Of a DNA stretch of 8,757 nt, positions 1 through 7,059 are shown one piece after another. How positions within the stretch are numbered: the stretch's first letter is position 1; the number at the start of each line of letters is the position of its first letter. The DNA lies in NCBI GenBank assembly GCA_003451975.1, contig DMIX01000168.1, positions 1 through 8,757 on the forward strand, in the 5' to 3' direction. The DNA comes from Propionibacteriaceae bacterium. GTDB lineage: Bacteria > Actinomycetota > Actinomycetes > Propionibacteriales > Propionibacteriaceae. Both the position numbers and the translations under genes were made by a program. The notes under the pieces are model-generated. The model saw only the letters and a program-made list of their open reading frames with translations. It did not search any database and was not told the origin of the DNA.

Positions 1-668
1 CCGCGCACGGTCGGGCGGATGCCCTTCCAGCGGTTGCGGCCGGCCTTACCCCAGTTGATGTTGGACTGTTCGGCATTGCCGACCTCACCGACCGTGGCGC
101 GACAACGCACGTCCACCATGCGCATTTCGCCGGACGGAAGTCGCAGCGTGGCCATCTTGCCTTCGCGGGCGACCAACTGGATCCGGGCACCGGCCGAACG
201 ACCGAGCTTGGCTACACCACCGGGACGCATCTCGACCGCGTGCACCGTGGTGCCGACCGGGATGTTGCGCAACGGCAGGTTGTTGCCGGGCTTGATGTCA
301 GCGCCCTCGCCGGCCTCGACCATCGCACCCTGCTCCAGGCCGAGCGGAGCGATGATGTAGCGCTTCTCGCCGTCCAGGTAATGCAGCAGCGCGATGCGCG
401 CGGTGCGGTTGGGGTCGTACTCGATGTGAGCGACCTTGGCCGGGACGCCGTCCTTGTCGTAGCGACGGAAGTCGACCAGCCGATAGGCCTGCTTGTGACC
501 GCCGCCGATGTGCCGGGTGGTGATCCGACCGGAGTTGTTGCGGCCACCGGTCTTCGGCTTGGGAGCGAGTAGCGACTTCTCCGGCGTGGAGCGAGTCAGT
601 TCAACGAAGTCGGCCACACTCGAGCCGCGACGGCCCGGAGTGGTCGGCTTGTACTTACGGATACCCAT
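1..668 (-). CDS. rplB: 50S ribosomal protein L2 (partial, C-terminus beyond the window edge)
   Basis: L2 is a primary 23S rRNA-binding protein of the large subunit, needed for subunit association and for the peptidyl-transferase centre. The frame opens with [17 protein letters not shown] and continues through [30 protein letters not shown] and [20 protein letters not shown], all diagnostic of L2. 222 codons are visible and the frame is open at base 1. Bacterial L2 is about 275-280 residues, so roughly 55 C-terminal residues are missing, including the Gly/His-rich loop near the catalytic centre. The ATG at 666-668 is preceded by an AAGGAAAA Shine-Dalgarno. The gene follows rplW after 33 bases in the S10 operon order. 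The cut is caused by the window, not by mutation. Confidence 0.97.
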   Translation of the reverse strand, partial: MGIRKYKPTTPGRRGSSVADFVELTRSTPEKSLLAPKPKTGGRNNSGRITTRHIGGGHKQAYRLVDFRRYDKDGVPAKVAHIEYDPNRTARIALLHYLDGEKRYIIAPLGLEQGAMVEAGEGADIKPGNNLPLRNIPVGTTVHAVEMRPGGVAKLGRSAGARIQLVAREGKMATLRLPSGEMRMVDVRCRATVGEVGNAEQSNINWGKAGRNRWKGIRPTVR

Positions 669-701
669 GAGTTCGTTTTCCTTGTCTGACTACCAGCGGC
701 C

Positions 702-1010
702 TCAGGCGAGGGCCCCGGAGAAGATGTCAATGCGCTGACCCTCAGCGACGCTCACGATGGCGCGCTTGGTGTCCTTCTGCTTGCCCCAGCCGGCACGGGT
801 CCGACGGCGCTTGCCCTGGCGGTTGGCGGTGTTCACACCGGTCACCTTGACACCGAAGACTGCCTCGACCGCGATCTTGATCTCGGTCTTGTTGGCGTCC
901 GGCGCCACCAGGAAGGTGTACTTGTTCTCATCCAGCAGGCTGTAAGCCTTCTCGCTGACCACTGGGGCCAGCAGGATGTCGCGGTGATCGCGGATCTTCA
1001 GCTCGCTCAC
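702..1010 (-). CDS. rplW: 50S ribosomal protein L23
   Basis: L23 (102 residues, normal length) binds 23S rRNA domain III at the peptide exit tunnel and is the docking site for trigger factor and SRP. The start [22 protein letters not shown], the segment [17 protein letters not shown] and the basic loop [22 protein letters not shown] are typical of L23. The start codon is GTG at 1008-1010 and overlaps the TGA of rplD in a 4-base GTGA junction. The start is well supported by a perfect AAGGAGG Shine-Dalgarno (1018-1024) spaced 7 bases upstream, inside the last codons of rplD. Translation is therefore likely coupled to rplD. Confidence 0.97.
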   Translation of the reverse strand: MSELKIRDHRDILLAPVVSEKAYSLLDENKYTFLVAPDANKTEIKIAVEAVFGVKVTGVNTANRQGKRRRTRAGWGKQKDTKRAIVSVAEGQRIDIFSGALA

Positions 1011-1840
1011 TTCGTCTCCTCCTTGGGCTCAGCCTTGGCCTTGGCCTTCGGTGCAGCCTTCGCCTTCGGCGCAGCTTCGGCGGCGTCATCAGACGCAGCA
1101 GCCGCTTTGACCTTGGGTTCGGCCTTCGTCTTGGGTTCGGCCTTTGCCTTCGGTTCAGCCTTAGCCTTGGGCTCGGGTGCCACCTCGGCGGCAACCACAG
1201 TCACTTCGCTCGAGCCGGACAGCGGCCCGGCCACAAAGCTGGCGAGCGCAGCGCTGGTGAAGACGACATCCTCGCTGTTCACCACGTCGTAGGCGTTCAA
1301 CTGGTCGACGGCCAAGGCATGTACCGAGGCGACATTGCGCAGGCTCAGCCACGCCACATCCTCGTCCCGGTCCAGGACCACCAGCAGCTTGGCACCGCCG
1401 ATCTCGGCCAGTGCCTGCAACGCAGCCTTGGTGGAGGGAACCTCACCAGCGACGATGCTGTCGATCACGTGCACCCGACCATCGCGGGCCCGATCCGACA
1501 GAGCGCCACGCAAAGCGGCGGCGATCATCTTCTTCGGGGTGCGCTGGGCATAGCTGCGCGGTTGCGGTCCGTGAACAACGCCACCGCCGGTCCACTGCGG
1601 CGCCCGGCGGGAACCCTGGCGAGCGCGGCCAGTGCCCTTCTGACGCCACGGCTTGGCGCCACCGCCGGCGACTTCGCCGCGGGTCTTGGTGGAGTGGGTG
1701 CCCTGACGGGCTGCGGCCAACTGAGCCACCACGACCTGGTGAATCAGCGGCACATTGGTCTGTACGTCGAACAGTTCGCCGGGCAGTTCAGCCTTGGCGG
1801 ACTTGGTGCCGATCACGGCAACAGTTCGGGTTTCGGTCAT
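1007..1840 (-). CDS. rplD: 50S ribosomal protein L4 with long Lys/Ala/Pro/Glu-rich C-terminal tail
   Basis: L4 is an early-assembly large-subunit protein whose long loop lines the exit tunnel; in E. coli it also represses its own operon. Residues 1 to about 212 are the normal globular part: [20 protein letters not shown] near 36-54, then the tunnel-loop motif [15 protein letters not shown] at 63-77. K68 there aligns with E. coli K63, a macrolide-resistance position. The protein is 277 residues against about 200-220 for most L4. The excess, about 213-277, is low-complexity and rich in K, A, P and E, with tandem PKAKAE-type hexads at 224-247 and a second block at 257-273. The ATG overlaps the rplC stop (ATGA), with GAAGGG as Shine-Dalgarno. 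L4 identity is certain; tail function is unknown. Confidence 0.97.
   Translation of the reverse strand: MTETRTVAVIGTKSAKAELPGELFDVQTNVPLIHQVVVAQLAAARQGTHSTKTRGEVAGGGAKPWRQKGTGRARQGSRRAPQWTGGGVVHGPQPRSYAQRTPKKMIAAALRGALSDRARDGRVHVIDSIVAGEVPSTKAALQALAEIGGAKLLVVLDRDEDVAWLSLRNVASVHALAVDQLNAYDVVNSEDVVFTSAALASFVAGPLSGSSEVTVVAAEVAPEPKAKAEPKAKAEPKTKAEPKVKAAAASDDAAEAAPKAKAAPKAKAKAEPKEETK
1018..1024 (-). promoter_or_regulatory. Shine-Dalgarno of rplW inside the rplD 3' end
   Basis: On the minus strand this reads AAGGAGG, a full anti-16S match 7 bases before the GTG of rplW. The same bases encode Lys-Glu-Glu of the L4 C-terminal EPKEETK, so the end of the L4 tail is constrained by the next gene's translation signal. 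It decides the GTG start of rplW. Confidence 0.9.
1100..1171 (-). repeat. 18-bp tandem coding repeat (PK-x-KAE hexapeptide, four copies)
   Basis: Four consecutive 18-base units encode [18 protein letters not shown] and PKVKAA (L4 residues 224-247). The units differ at several synonymous positions, so this is an older repeat under protein-level constraint rather than a fresh duplication. A second, irregular Ala/Lys/Pro block follows at residues 257-273. Confidence 0.85.
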
Positions 1841-2493
1841 GCTTTCACACCCTTCTTGGCCGCGGTCCGCACCACGACGAGCGTGCCCGTGGGACCGGGC
1901 ACGGAGCCCTTCACCAGGATCAAGCCGCGTTCGGTATCCACGCCGTGGACGGTCAGGTTCTGCACAGTCACCTTGTCCACACCCATCCGGCCGGCCATCC
2001 GGGTGCCCTTGAAGACGTGACCGGGAGTGGCGCAGGCGCCGATGGAGCCTGGGGAACGGTGCTTGCGGTGCACGCCGTGGCTGGCCCGCAGACCGGCGAA
2101 GCCATGCCGCTTCATGACACCGGCGGTGCCCTTACCTTTGGTGACGCCAGTCACATCCACCACATCGTCGGCGGAGAAGACATCAGCATTGAGTTCCTGG
2201 CCGATGAGGTAGGTGCTGGCATCTGCGGTACGCAGTTCGACCAGATGCTTGCGCGGGGTAACCCCGGCCTTGTCGAAATGGCCCGCGGCCGGCTTGGTGA
2301 CCTTCTTGGCCTTCACCGCACCAAAACCTAGTTGGACGGCGGAGTAGCCGTCATTGTCAGCGGTGCGGATCTGGGTGACCACACAGGGTCCCGCCTGGAT
2401 CACGGTCACCGGCACTACCTTGTTGTCAGCATCCCAGACCTGGGTCATTCCCAGCTTGGTGCCGAGCAGGCCCTTCACAGTTCGATCGCTCAT
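1837..2493 (-). CDS. rplC: 50S ribosomal protein L3
   Basis: L3 initiates 50S assembly and reaches towards the peptidyl-transferase centre. The 218-residue product starts [20 protein letters not shown] and carries [40 protein letters not shown] and [11 protein letters not shown], all standard L3 motifs. The E. coli loop GQNQTPG contains the PrmB-methylated glutamine; here it reads GACATPG, so no glutamine is available in that motif. The ATG at 2491-2493 is chosen because it has a GAGG Shine-Dalgarno and gives the usual L3 N-terminus. A GTG five codons upstream (2506-2508) overlaps the rpsJ stop but lacks a good ribosome site. The gene follows rpsJ after 11 bases and overlaps rplD by 4. Confidence 0.96.
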   Translation of the reverse strand: MSDRTVKGLLGTKLGMTQVWDADNKVVPVTVIQAGPCVVTQIRTADNDGYSAVQLGFGAVKAKKVTKPAAGHFDKAGVTPRKHLVELRTADASTYLIGQELNADVFSADDVVDVTGVTKGKGTAGVMKRHGFAGLRASHGVHRKHRSPGSIGACATPGHVFKGTRMAGRMGVDKVTVQNLTVHGVDTERGLILVKGSVPGPTGTLVVVRTAAKKGVKA

Positions 2494-2502
2494 CTGTACT
2501 GA

Positions 2503-2506
2503 CCTC
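2503..2506 (-). promoter_or_regulatory. Shine-Dalgarno deciding the rplC start
   Basis: GAGG on the minus strand lies 9 bases before the ATG of rplC. It overlaps the alternative in-frame GTG at 2506-2508, so the rival start codon shares a base with the ribosome site of the preferred start. This supports the ATG at 2493. Confidence 0.7.
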
Positions 2507-2816
2507 ACGGAAGCTTGATCTCGATATCGACACCGGCCGGAAGGTCGAGTCGCATCAGCGAGTCGACGGTCTTCGGCGTCGGGTCGAGGATGTCGATCAG
2601 CCGCTTGTGCGTGCGCATTTCGAAATGCTCGCGGCTGTCCTTGTACTTGTGCGGAGAACGGATCACACAGAACACGTTCTTCTCGGTGGGCAACGGCACG
2701 GGGCCTGCCACCTTGGCGCCGGTACGGGTCACGGTGTCGACGATTTTCTTCGCCGAGGAGTCAATGACCTCGTGGTCGTAAGCCCGGAGTCGGATCCGGA
2801 TCTTTTGTCCCGCCAC
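2505..2816 (-). CDS. rpsJ: 30S ribosomal protein S10 (NusE)
   Basis: S10 sits in the head of the small subunit and, as NusE, pairs with NusB in transcription antitermination. The product is 103 residues, the same length as E. coli S10: [20 protein letters not shown] at the start, then [35 protein letters not shown] and [19 protein letters not shown]. Residue 57, at the loop tip where E. coli V57 changes give tetracycline or tigecycline tolerance, is lysine. The start is the GTG at 2814-2816, with AGAAGGA 7 bases upstream. The frame stays open upstream to 3056, but that extension has no S10 character. This is the first gene of the operon here; no tuf or fusA precedes it in the window, and a divergent transporter gene lies upstream instead. 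Confidence 0.97.
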   Translation of the reverse strand: MAGQKIRIRLRAYDHEVIDSSAKKIVDTVTRTGAKVAGPVPLPTEKNVFCVIRSPHKYKDSREHFEMRTHKRLIDILDPTPKTVDSLMRLDLPAGVDIEIKLP

Positions 2817-2877
2817 TGGTTCGTCCTTCTTCTCGTCATTCTCGAACGGCGCATCTTTCCGATCGAGCCGTGTTACT

Positions 2878-2894
2878 CCGACCCCCGAGGTCGG
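2878..2894 (-). promoter_or_regulatory. Hairpin in the S10 operon leader
   Basis: CCGACC and GGTCGG form a perfect 6-bp GC-rich stem around a 5-base loop, about 62 bases before the rpsJ start on the minus strand. No U-run follows, so it is not an intrinsic terminator. It could be part of a leader structure acting on ribosomal protein synthesis, or chance in GC-rich DNA. Confidence 0.35.
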
Positions 2895-3021
2895 GCGTGT
2901 CGGACCAGTTCTGGGCCGCGCACAACCAATCTTTTGATGAGTCGTGGTAGGGCCCGGCACCCGCGCGCCAGACTTGCCGGAAGGCCGCCAACGCAGGCGT
3001 CCTTGTCGGAGCAACCTGTCG

Positions 3022-3051
3022 ATTCTCCCACGCATGCGGCGAGGATGCAAA
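3022..3051 (-). promoter_or_regulatory. Possible S10 operon promoter (weak match)
   Basis: On the minus strand TTTGCA (3046-3051) and GAGAAT (3022-3027), separated by 18 bases, each match four of six bases of the sigma-A consensus. Transcription would begin near 3015 and give a leader of about 200 bases. This is the best pair I could find, but the match is modest. Confidence 0.25.
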
Positions 3052-3072
3052 ATCACCCCGGGGAGAGGGACA

Positions 3073-4149
3073 ATGCCGTTCGTGTCCGCCTCTTTCTCCC
3101 CCGCGACAACGCCTCGTCAGCATATCGGTGCCGGGATTCTGCTGGGACTGGCAGCCTCGCTGACCTTCGCCACTTCGGGCACCTTCGCGCGACCACTCTT
3201 GGAGGCCGGCTGGACGCCCGGTGCCGCCGTCCTGTGGCGCACCAGCATCGCCGCGGCCATCCTGCTACCGCCAGGATTGGTGATCTTCCGTCATCGGTTG
3301 CGCCAGGTATTCGCCGAGTGGCCGATGTTCGTCGCCTTCGGGGTGCTGGCCGTAGCCACGGCCCAAGGCATGTACTTTGCGGCGGTTTCGCGGATGAGCG
3401 TGAGTGTGGCGCTGCTGCTGGAGTACCTGGCCCCAGTGGCGCTGGTGGCGCTGGCGTGGGTGCGGCAACGTCGCGCGCCGGCTCGGCTGGTCCTGCTCGG
3501 AGCTGGGCTCAGTGTTGTGGGATTACTGTGCGTCCTCGATCTGACCGGAGCCCGGCTCGATCCACTCGGGGTGCTATTCGGCTTCGGTGCCATGACCGGT
3601 GCGGCGGCCTATTTCCTGATCAGTGCCCGGCCCTCGCAACTGCCCGCCTTCGCGTTGCCGGTCTTCGGGCTCCCGATCGGGGCCTTGGCTCTGGGGATCC
3701 TGGTGGCTTCGGGACTGATGCCGTATGCCGCTCCCCTGGTTCCGGTGGAGTTGATGGGCGCCAGTGTTCCCTGGTGGGTGCCCTTGGCTGTAGTGGTGCT
3801 CGCCGCCACAGTGGCGGCCTATGTCTTGGGCGTGGCCGGCGTGGCTCTCATGGGCGAACGGCTGGCCAGTTTCGTCAGTCTCTCCGAAGTACTCTTCGCC
3901 GCATTGATCGCCGCCGTCGTGCTCGGCGAGCTACCCAGCGGCATTCAAATCTTCGGCGGAATCTTGATCGTCGCCGGCGCCGTGGCGATCCGACTGTCCA
4001 CCGGGGAGGCGCCAGCGGGGCTGCCGACGCTACCTGATCGCGTCGAAGCAGTGCACCCCCACGCAGAGACCACGGCGACGACCCTGGACGTCACCGAGGC
4101 ATCCGCCGCCAGAGCGCCCGAGGAACCAGTGGTGCCACCGCGAACATGA
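3073..4149 (+). CDS. EamA/DMT-superfamily transporter (RhtA-like)
   Basis: This is a 358-residue inner-membrane protein of the drug/metabolite transporter superfamily, which exports amino acids or other small metabolites. Ten hydrophobic segments are visible near residues 18-38, 50-72, 84-105, 108-130, 137-156, 166-184, 193-213, 232-258, 266-286 and 291-308. The two halves look like the usual tandem EamA domains; [12 protein letters not shown] in helix 4 and [19 protein letters not shown] in helix 9 occupy the equivalent conserved place. A hydrophilic tail of about 50 residues follows (309-358). The ATG at 3073 is preferred because GGGAG lies 7 bases upstream; the frame is open further up, but that stretch is Arg-rich and not membrane-like. 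The last 59 bases overlap the convergent DprE2-like gene. The substrate cannot be read from the sequence. Confidence 0.9.
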   Translation: MPFVSASFSPATTPRQHIGAGILLGLAASLTFATSGTFARPLLEAGWTPGAAVLWRTSIAAAILLPPGLVIFRHRLRQVFAEWPMFVAFGVLAVATAQGMYFAAVSRMSVSVALLLEYLAPVALVALAWVRQRRAPARLVLLGAGLSVVGLLCVLDLTGARLDPLGVLFGFGAMTGAAAYFLISARPSQLPAFALPVFGLPIGALALGILVASGLMPYAAPLVPVELMGASVPWWVPLAVVVLAATVAAYVLGVAGVALMGERLASFVSLSEVLFAALIAAVVLGELPSGIQIFGGILIVAGAVAIRLSTGEAPAGLPTLPDRVEAVHPHAETTATTLDVTEASAARAPEEPVVPPRT

Positions 4150-4828
4150 CGCGAAGCTGCCACGGAATCCACAACTCAACCCCACGACCAGCGCGGATCC
4201 GACGCACGACAGCCTCGGCAACCTGATCGGGAGTCGAGGAAAACGGTGCCGGCTCCATACCTGCGGTCATGCGTCCGATGACGAATCCCGGCCGGGCGAT
4301 GATCAGGTGCACCCCACTGCCGTGCAGGGCATCAGCCAATCCCGAGGCGAAGCCGTCCAGACCCGCCTTGGCCGAGCCGTAGACATAGTTGGCCCGCCGG
4401 ACCCGTACTCCAGCCACCGAGGAAAAGGCAACCAGGGTGCCGCGGCCCCGCTGACGCATCCGGCGAGCCAGCAGGGTCAGCAGTGAGGCTTGGGCGACGA
4501 AGTCGGTGTGCAGGATTCTCGCTGTCGCACTCGGGTCGGTCTCGGCGGCCGCCTGATCGCCGAGGACTCCAAAAGCCAGCACCGCGAGCTCGATCGGCCC
4601 GAACCGCTCCTCGATCTGCGCCACGACGCGTTCCTGGGCATCGATGACGTCGGCATCGAAGTCAACGGCTTCTGCCCGGGTCGCGCCCGCGGCCAGGCAC
4701 TCCGCCACCGCCTCGGGCACCGGTCCCGGACGCACCGCCAGCACCACATCGGACCCAGGCGCCAACCGTCGGGCCACCGCCGATCCGATCTCGCTGCGGC
4801 CACCGAAGATCGCGACGACGCGGCTCAC
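4091..4828 (-). CDS. dprE2: Short-chain dehydrogenase, DprE2-like (decaprenylphosphoryl-2-keto-ribose reductase family)
   Basis: This is a 245-residue NAD(P)-dependent SDR. The dinucleotide motif is GGRSEIG (9-15), the catalytic serine is probably S137 in FSSVAG, and the active site is Y150-x3-K154 in VYGSAKAGLDGF. GGxSEIG, VDFDAD, VLAFGVLGD, VRRANYVYGS and a C-terminal [25 protein letters not shown] segment match mycobacterial DprE2 as I recall it. DprE2 completes epimerisation of decaprenylphosphoryl-ribose to the arabinose donor of the cell wall. The partner DprE1 is not in the window, so the substrate is uncertain and a generic SDR role is possible. The GTG start at 4826-4828 overlaps the gltX stop (GTGA) and has no clear Shine-Dalgarno, which suggests coupled translation. 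The C-terminus is hydrophobic and may touch the membrane. Confidence 0.75.
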   Translation of the reverse strand: MSRVVAIFGGRSEIGSAVARRLAPGSDVVLAVRPGPVPEAVAECLAAGATRAEAVDFDADVIDAQERVVAQIEERFGPIELAVLAFGVLGDQAAAETDPSATARILHTDFVAQASLLTLLARRMRQRGRGTLVAFSSVAGVRVRRANYVYGSAKAGLDGFASGLADALHGSGVHLIIARPGFVIGRMTAGMEPAPFSSTPDQVAEAVVRRIRAGRGVELWIPWQLRVMFAVAPLVPRALWRRMPR

Positions 4829-6291
4829 AACTCGGCGGCCAGTCGCTGCAGTCGGCTCAGACAGGAATCCCGGCCGAGCAACTCCATGGATTCGAACAGC
4901 GGCGGCGAGACCAGCGATCCGGTCAACGCCACCCGCACCGGCCCGAAGGCGAACTTCGGCTTGATCTCCAAACCTTCGACCAGGGCCACCCGCAGCGCCT
5001 CGTGGATCTGCTCGTGGCGCCACTCCCCCAGGTCAGTCAACACCTGCTGGGCGGCTTCGATCACCCGGGCCGCGTCCGGGCCGACCTTGGCCAAGGCCTG
5101 CGGATCGGTGACGATCTCGGCGTCGGCAGCGAAAAGGTAACTCAGTTTCGGTAGCGCCTCGCTGAGCAGAACCAACCGCTCTTGGATCAGCGGAGTGGCG
5201 GCCCTCAGCAGCGCCAGGTCCTGTTCACTGGGGGAATCCCAGCCGGCGTAGCGATTGGCGTAGTCGATGATGCGATCAGCGAGTTCTGCCGCATCCATTG
5301 CACGGATGTACTCCCCATTGAGCGCGTTCAGCTTGGTCAGATCGAAGATCGGGCCAGTGGTATTCACCTTGGCCCAGTCGAAGGCGGCTACGAACTCCTC
5401 GAAAGTGGTCATGTCGCGGCCCTCGTGGACCGGCGGGTAGGCCAATAGCTGCAGGAAGTTGCGCAACGCCTCCGGCAGGTAGCCCTGCTCGGCGAACCAG
5501 GTGAGTCGAGCGGCCGGATTCTTGCGCTTGGAGATCTTGGACTTGTCGGTATTGCGCAGCAGCGGCATGTGGGCGAACGCCGGAGCCTCCCAGCCGAGCC
5601 AGCGATAGAGCTGCAGGTGCTTCGGAGTCGAGGAGATCCACTCCTCGCCGCGCACCACGTGGGTGATTCCCATCAGATGGTCGTCCACGACCACCGCCAG
5701 GTGATAGGTGGGGAACCCATCGGCCTTGAGGATCACTTGATCATCGGGGTGCGGCGCGTTCACCTCACCTCGGATCAGGTCGGTGAAACTCAACGCGATG
5801 TCGTCGGGGATCAGCATGCGCACCACGGGAGTCTCGCTGAAGCCGGGCAGGGCGGCGCGCTCATCTCGGGTCTTGCCGTAGCACAGCCGGTCGTAGCCGG
5901 TCACCGAAGTCTTGCTGCGCTGCTGCTCTGCTCGCATCTCGGCAAGGCGTTCTGAGGAGCACCAGCAGTAGTAGGCGTGGCCGTCGGCGACCAATTGGTC
6001 CACATAGGGGCGGTAGGTATCCAGGCGCTCCGATTGCCGGTACGGCTGGTAGGGCCCACCACAGTCGGGGCCCTCATCCCAGCCCAGTCCCAGCCAATGC
6101 AGTGTGTCGTAGATCTGCTGTTCGGAGTCCTCCCGGTAGCGCGCCCGATCGGTGTCTTCGATCCGCAGCACGAACTTCCCATCGGTCGCCCGAGCGAAGG
6201 CGAGATTGAACAACGACATGTAGGCCGTACCCACGTGCGGATCACCCGTAGGTGAGGGCGCGACGCGCAGCCGAGGAGCATCAGAAGTCAT
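4825..6291 (-). CDS. gltX: Glutamyl-tRNA synthetase
   Basis: This class Ib synthetase attaches glutamate to tRNA-Glu using ATP. It has 488 residues, the normal bacterial length. The first ATP motif is PSPTGDPHVGT (HIGH variant HVGT at 19-22), followed by RIEDTDRARY (43-52), and the second is KISKR (252-256). DGFPTYHLAVVVDDHLMG (191-208) and RGEEWISSTPKH (214-225) are the catalytic-domain core; the C-terminal half is the helical anticodon-binding region. Many of these motifs match Thermus GluRS more closely than the Mycobacterium type. C109, C111 and C137 resemble the E. coli zinc site, but the fourth position is G139. R372 appears to align with Thermus R358, which reads anticodon base C36. 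The ATG is at 6289-6291, 30 bases after the DUF6891 gene. Confidence 0.97.
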   Translation of the reverse strand: MTSDAPRLRVAPSPTGDPHVGTAYMSLFNLAFARATDGKFVLRIEDTDRARYREDSEQQIYDTLHWLGLGWDEGPDCGGPYQPYRQSERLDTYRPYVDQLVADGHAYYCWCSSERLAEMRAEQQRSKTSVTGYDRLCYGKTRDERAALPGFSETPVVRMLIPDDIALSFTDLIRGEVNAPHPDDQVILKADGFPTYHLAVVVDDHLMGITHVVRGEEWISSTPKHLQLYRWLGWEAPAFAHMPLLRNTDKSKISKRKNPAARLTWFAEQGYLPEALRNFLQLLAYPPVHEGRDMTTFEEFVAAFDWAKVNTTGPIFDLTKLNALNGEYIRAMDAAELADRIIDYANRYAGWDSPSEQDLALLRAATPLIQERLVLLSEALPKLSYLFAADAEIVTDPQALAKVGPDAARVIEAAQQVLTDLGEWRHEQIHEALRVALVEGLEIKPKFAFGPVRVALTGSLVSPPLFESMELLGRDSCLSRLQRLAAEL

Positions 6292-6321
6292 AGCCCGCTC
6301 AGCCTACCGGTCGGATTCGGG

Positions 6322-6978
6322 TTACACCTCGACGTAGTAGTCCACGTTGGTCAGCAAGGGACGGCTGTCGAACTCGCGGTTCCATTCGACGGTGATGCCG
6401 TGGGCCTGCAGGATCGGAAGCACCTGATCACGCATGAACTCCACCGACACCTGCTCGTACCACCACTGCTTGCCTTCGGGCAGCAGCTTCTCGTACTCGT
6501 CGCGATCGATCAGTTGATCCAAAGCAGCACCGTAGGAGATCTCCACATGGCCGTGGTCGACCAAGTGCTCAGCATCACCGGCGTGGTAATACACATAGCC
6601 GCGGTAGCCACTGTCGGTGCCGAGATAGTCGCGGATGTCCCGGTTTCCGCAATCGGTGCAGCAGGAGAACCCTTCCAGGGCCAGAATCCCTGCCTCGTTG
6701 AGGGCTTCGAAGGCGGCATTCAACGACGTCTTGGCATCCTCGCCGTATCCGGCCTGTTGTTCGGCGCGTGCCGCCAGCACTGTCTCGAAGGCCGCGGTGA
6801 GGATGGCATCAGGCAGTGAAAACTGCTCTTTCACATCCTCGACGAAGTCGGCGGGGTCGGTGAACCCCAGGATCACTTGCCGCCACGCAGCGATCACCAA
6901 GTCGGCTTCGGGTCCGACATCGAGGCCGAGGGAGGCAGGAAGGCGCAACTCGTCAGGAGGTTGGTTGTAGCGGTACAT
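6322..6978 (-). CDS. DUF6891-like protein of unknown function
   Basis: This is a 218-residue soluble protein with no signal peptide or membrane segment. The central part contains FSCCTDCGNRDIRD (104-117, with C106, C107 and C110), then GYRGYVYYHAGDAEHLVDHG (124-143) and EISYGA. This arrangement of a short Cys cluster followed by a GYV(Y/F)(Y/F)H strand is what I recall for DUF6891; the cysteines could bind a metal, which is inference. An acidic helical segment precedes it and a VEWN strand (197-200) is near the end. The ATG at 6976-6978 is the best start, though its ribosome site (GGCAGG) is only fair; a TTG at 7033-7035 would add 19 residues. It is the first gene of a likely unit with gltX and is divergent from glnS, so a link to aminoacylation is possible but unproven. 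Confidence 0.8.
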   Translation of the reverse strand: MYRYNQPPDELRLPASLGLDVGPEADLVIAAWRQVILGFTDPADFVEDVKEQFSLPDAILTAAFETVLAARAEQQAGYGEDAKTSLNAAFEALNEAGILALEGFSCCTDCGNRDIRDYLGTDSGYRGYVYYHAGDAEHLVDHGHVEISYGAALDQLIDRDEYEKLLPEGKQWWYEQVSVEFMRDQVLPILQAHGITVEWNREFDSRPLLTNVDYYVEV

Positions 6979-7046
6979 GGAGTAAGCCTGCCAAGCCCAG
7001 GTATCCGCCGGGTTACAGCCGGTGCACCGCCCCAATCGCAGCGTGC

Positions 7047-7052
7047 TAACTT
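7047..7052 (+). promoter_or_regulatory. Candidate -10 element of leaderless glnS
   Basis: TAACTT, preceded by TGC as in an extended -10, fits the TAnnnT pattern of actinobacterial sigma-A promoters. It ends 7 bases before the glnS ATG, which would place the transcription start on or beside the A of the start codon. No good -35 hexamer is visible at the usual distance. There is no Shine-Dalgarno between this element and the ATG. Confidence 0.45.
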
Positions 7053-7059
7053 GACCGAC

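Larger units (their letters stand above)
2817..3072. promoter_or_regulatory. Divergent intergenic region: S10 operon leader and transporter gene upstream region
   Basis: These 256 bases separate rpsJ (minus) from the EamA gene (plus) and hold no convincing gene. On the minus strand they contain the rpsJ Shine-Dalgarno AGAAGGA at 2824-2830, a GC-rich hairpin at 2878-2894 and a weak promoter-like pair at 3022-3051. The rpsJ ribosome site lies between GTTCG and CGAAC (2819-2823 and 2843-2847), a possible but weak 5-bp stem. On the plus strand GGGAG at 3061-3065 is the Shine-Dalgarno of the transporter gene. Two 8-base palindromes, CGCATGCG (3031-3038) and CCCCGGGG (3056-3063), lie close to that start. 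I see no clear boxA or T-loop riboswitch. Confidence 0.6.

Noticed and set aside
1021..1180. Repetitive stretch considered as a CRISPR or other non-coding repeat array
   Set aside because: The repeats are 18-base, in frame, contiguous and imperfect, and encode the L4 tail; there are no spacers.
1411..2331. Plus-strand open frame of about 306 codons opposite rplD and rplC
   Set aside because: It is an antisense shadow of two certain ribosomal protein genes.
2878..2894. Hairpin considered as an intrinsic terminator upstream of rpsJ
   Set aside because: No U-run follows on either strand.
3048..3053. CAAAAT as a -10 for the transporter gene
   Set aside because: No acceptable -35 lies at the right distance, and the element overlaps the candidate minus-strand promoter.
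2817..3056. In-frame N-terminal extension of rpsJ by about 80 residues
   Set aside because: The extension is Arg/Pro-rich with no similarity to S10, and the GTG at 2816 has a well-placed Shine-Dalgarno and gives the exact family length.
2607..4037. Long plus-strand open frame of about 476 codons across rpsJ and the transporter gene
   Set aside because: It is antisense to rpsJ and out of frame with a clear membrane transporter; its product is Arg-rich and low in complexity.
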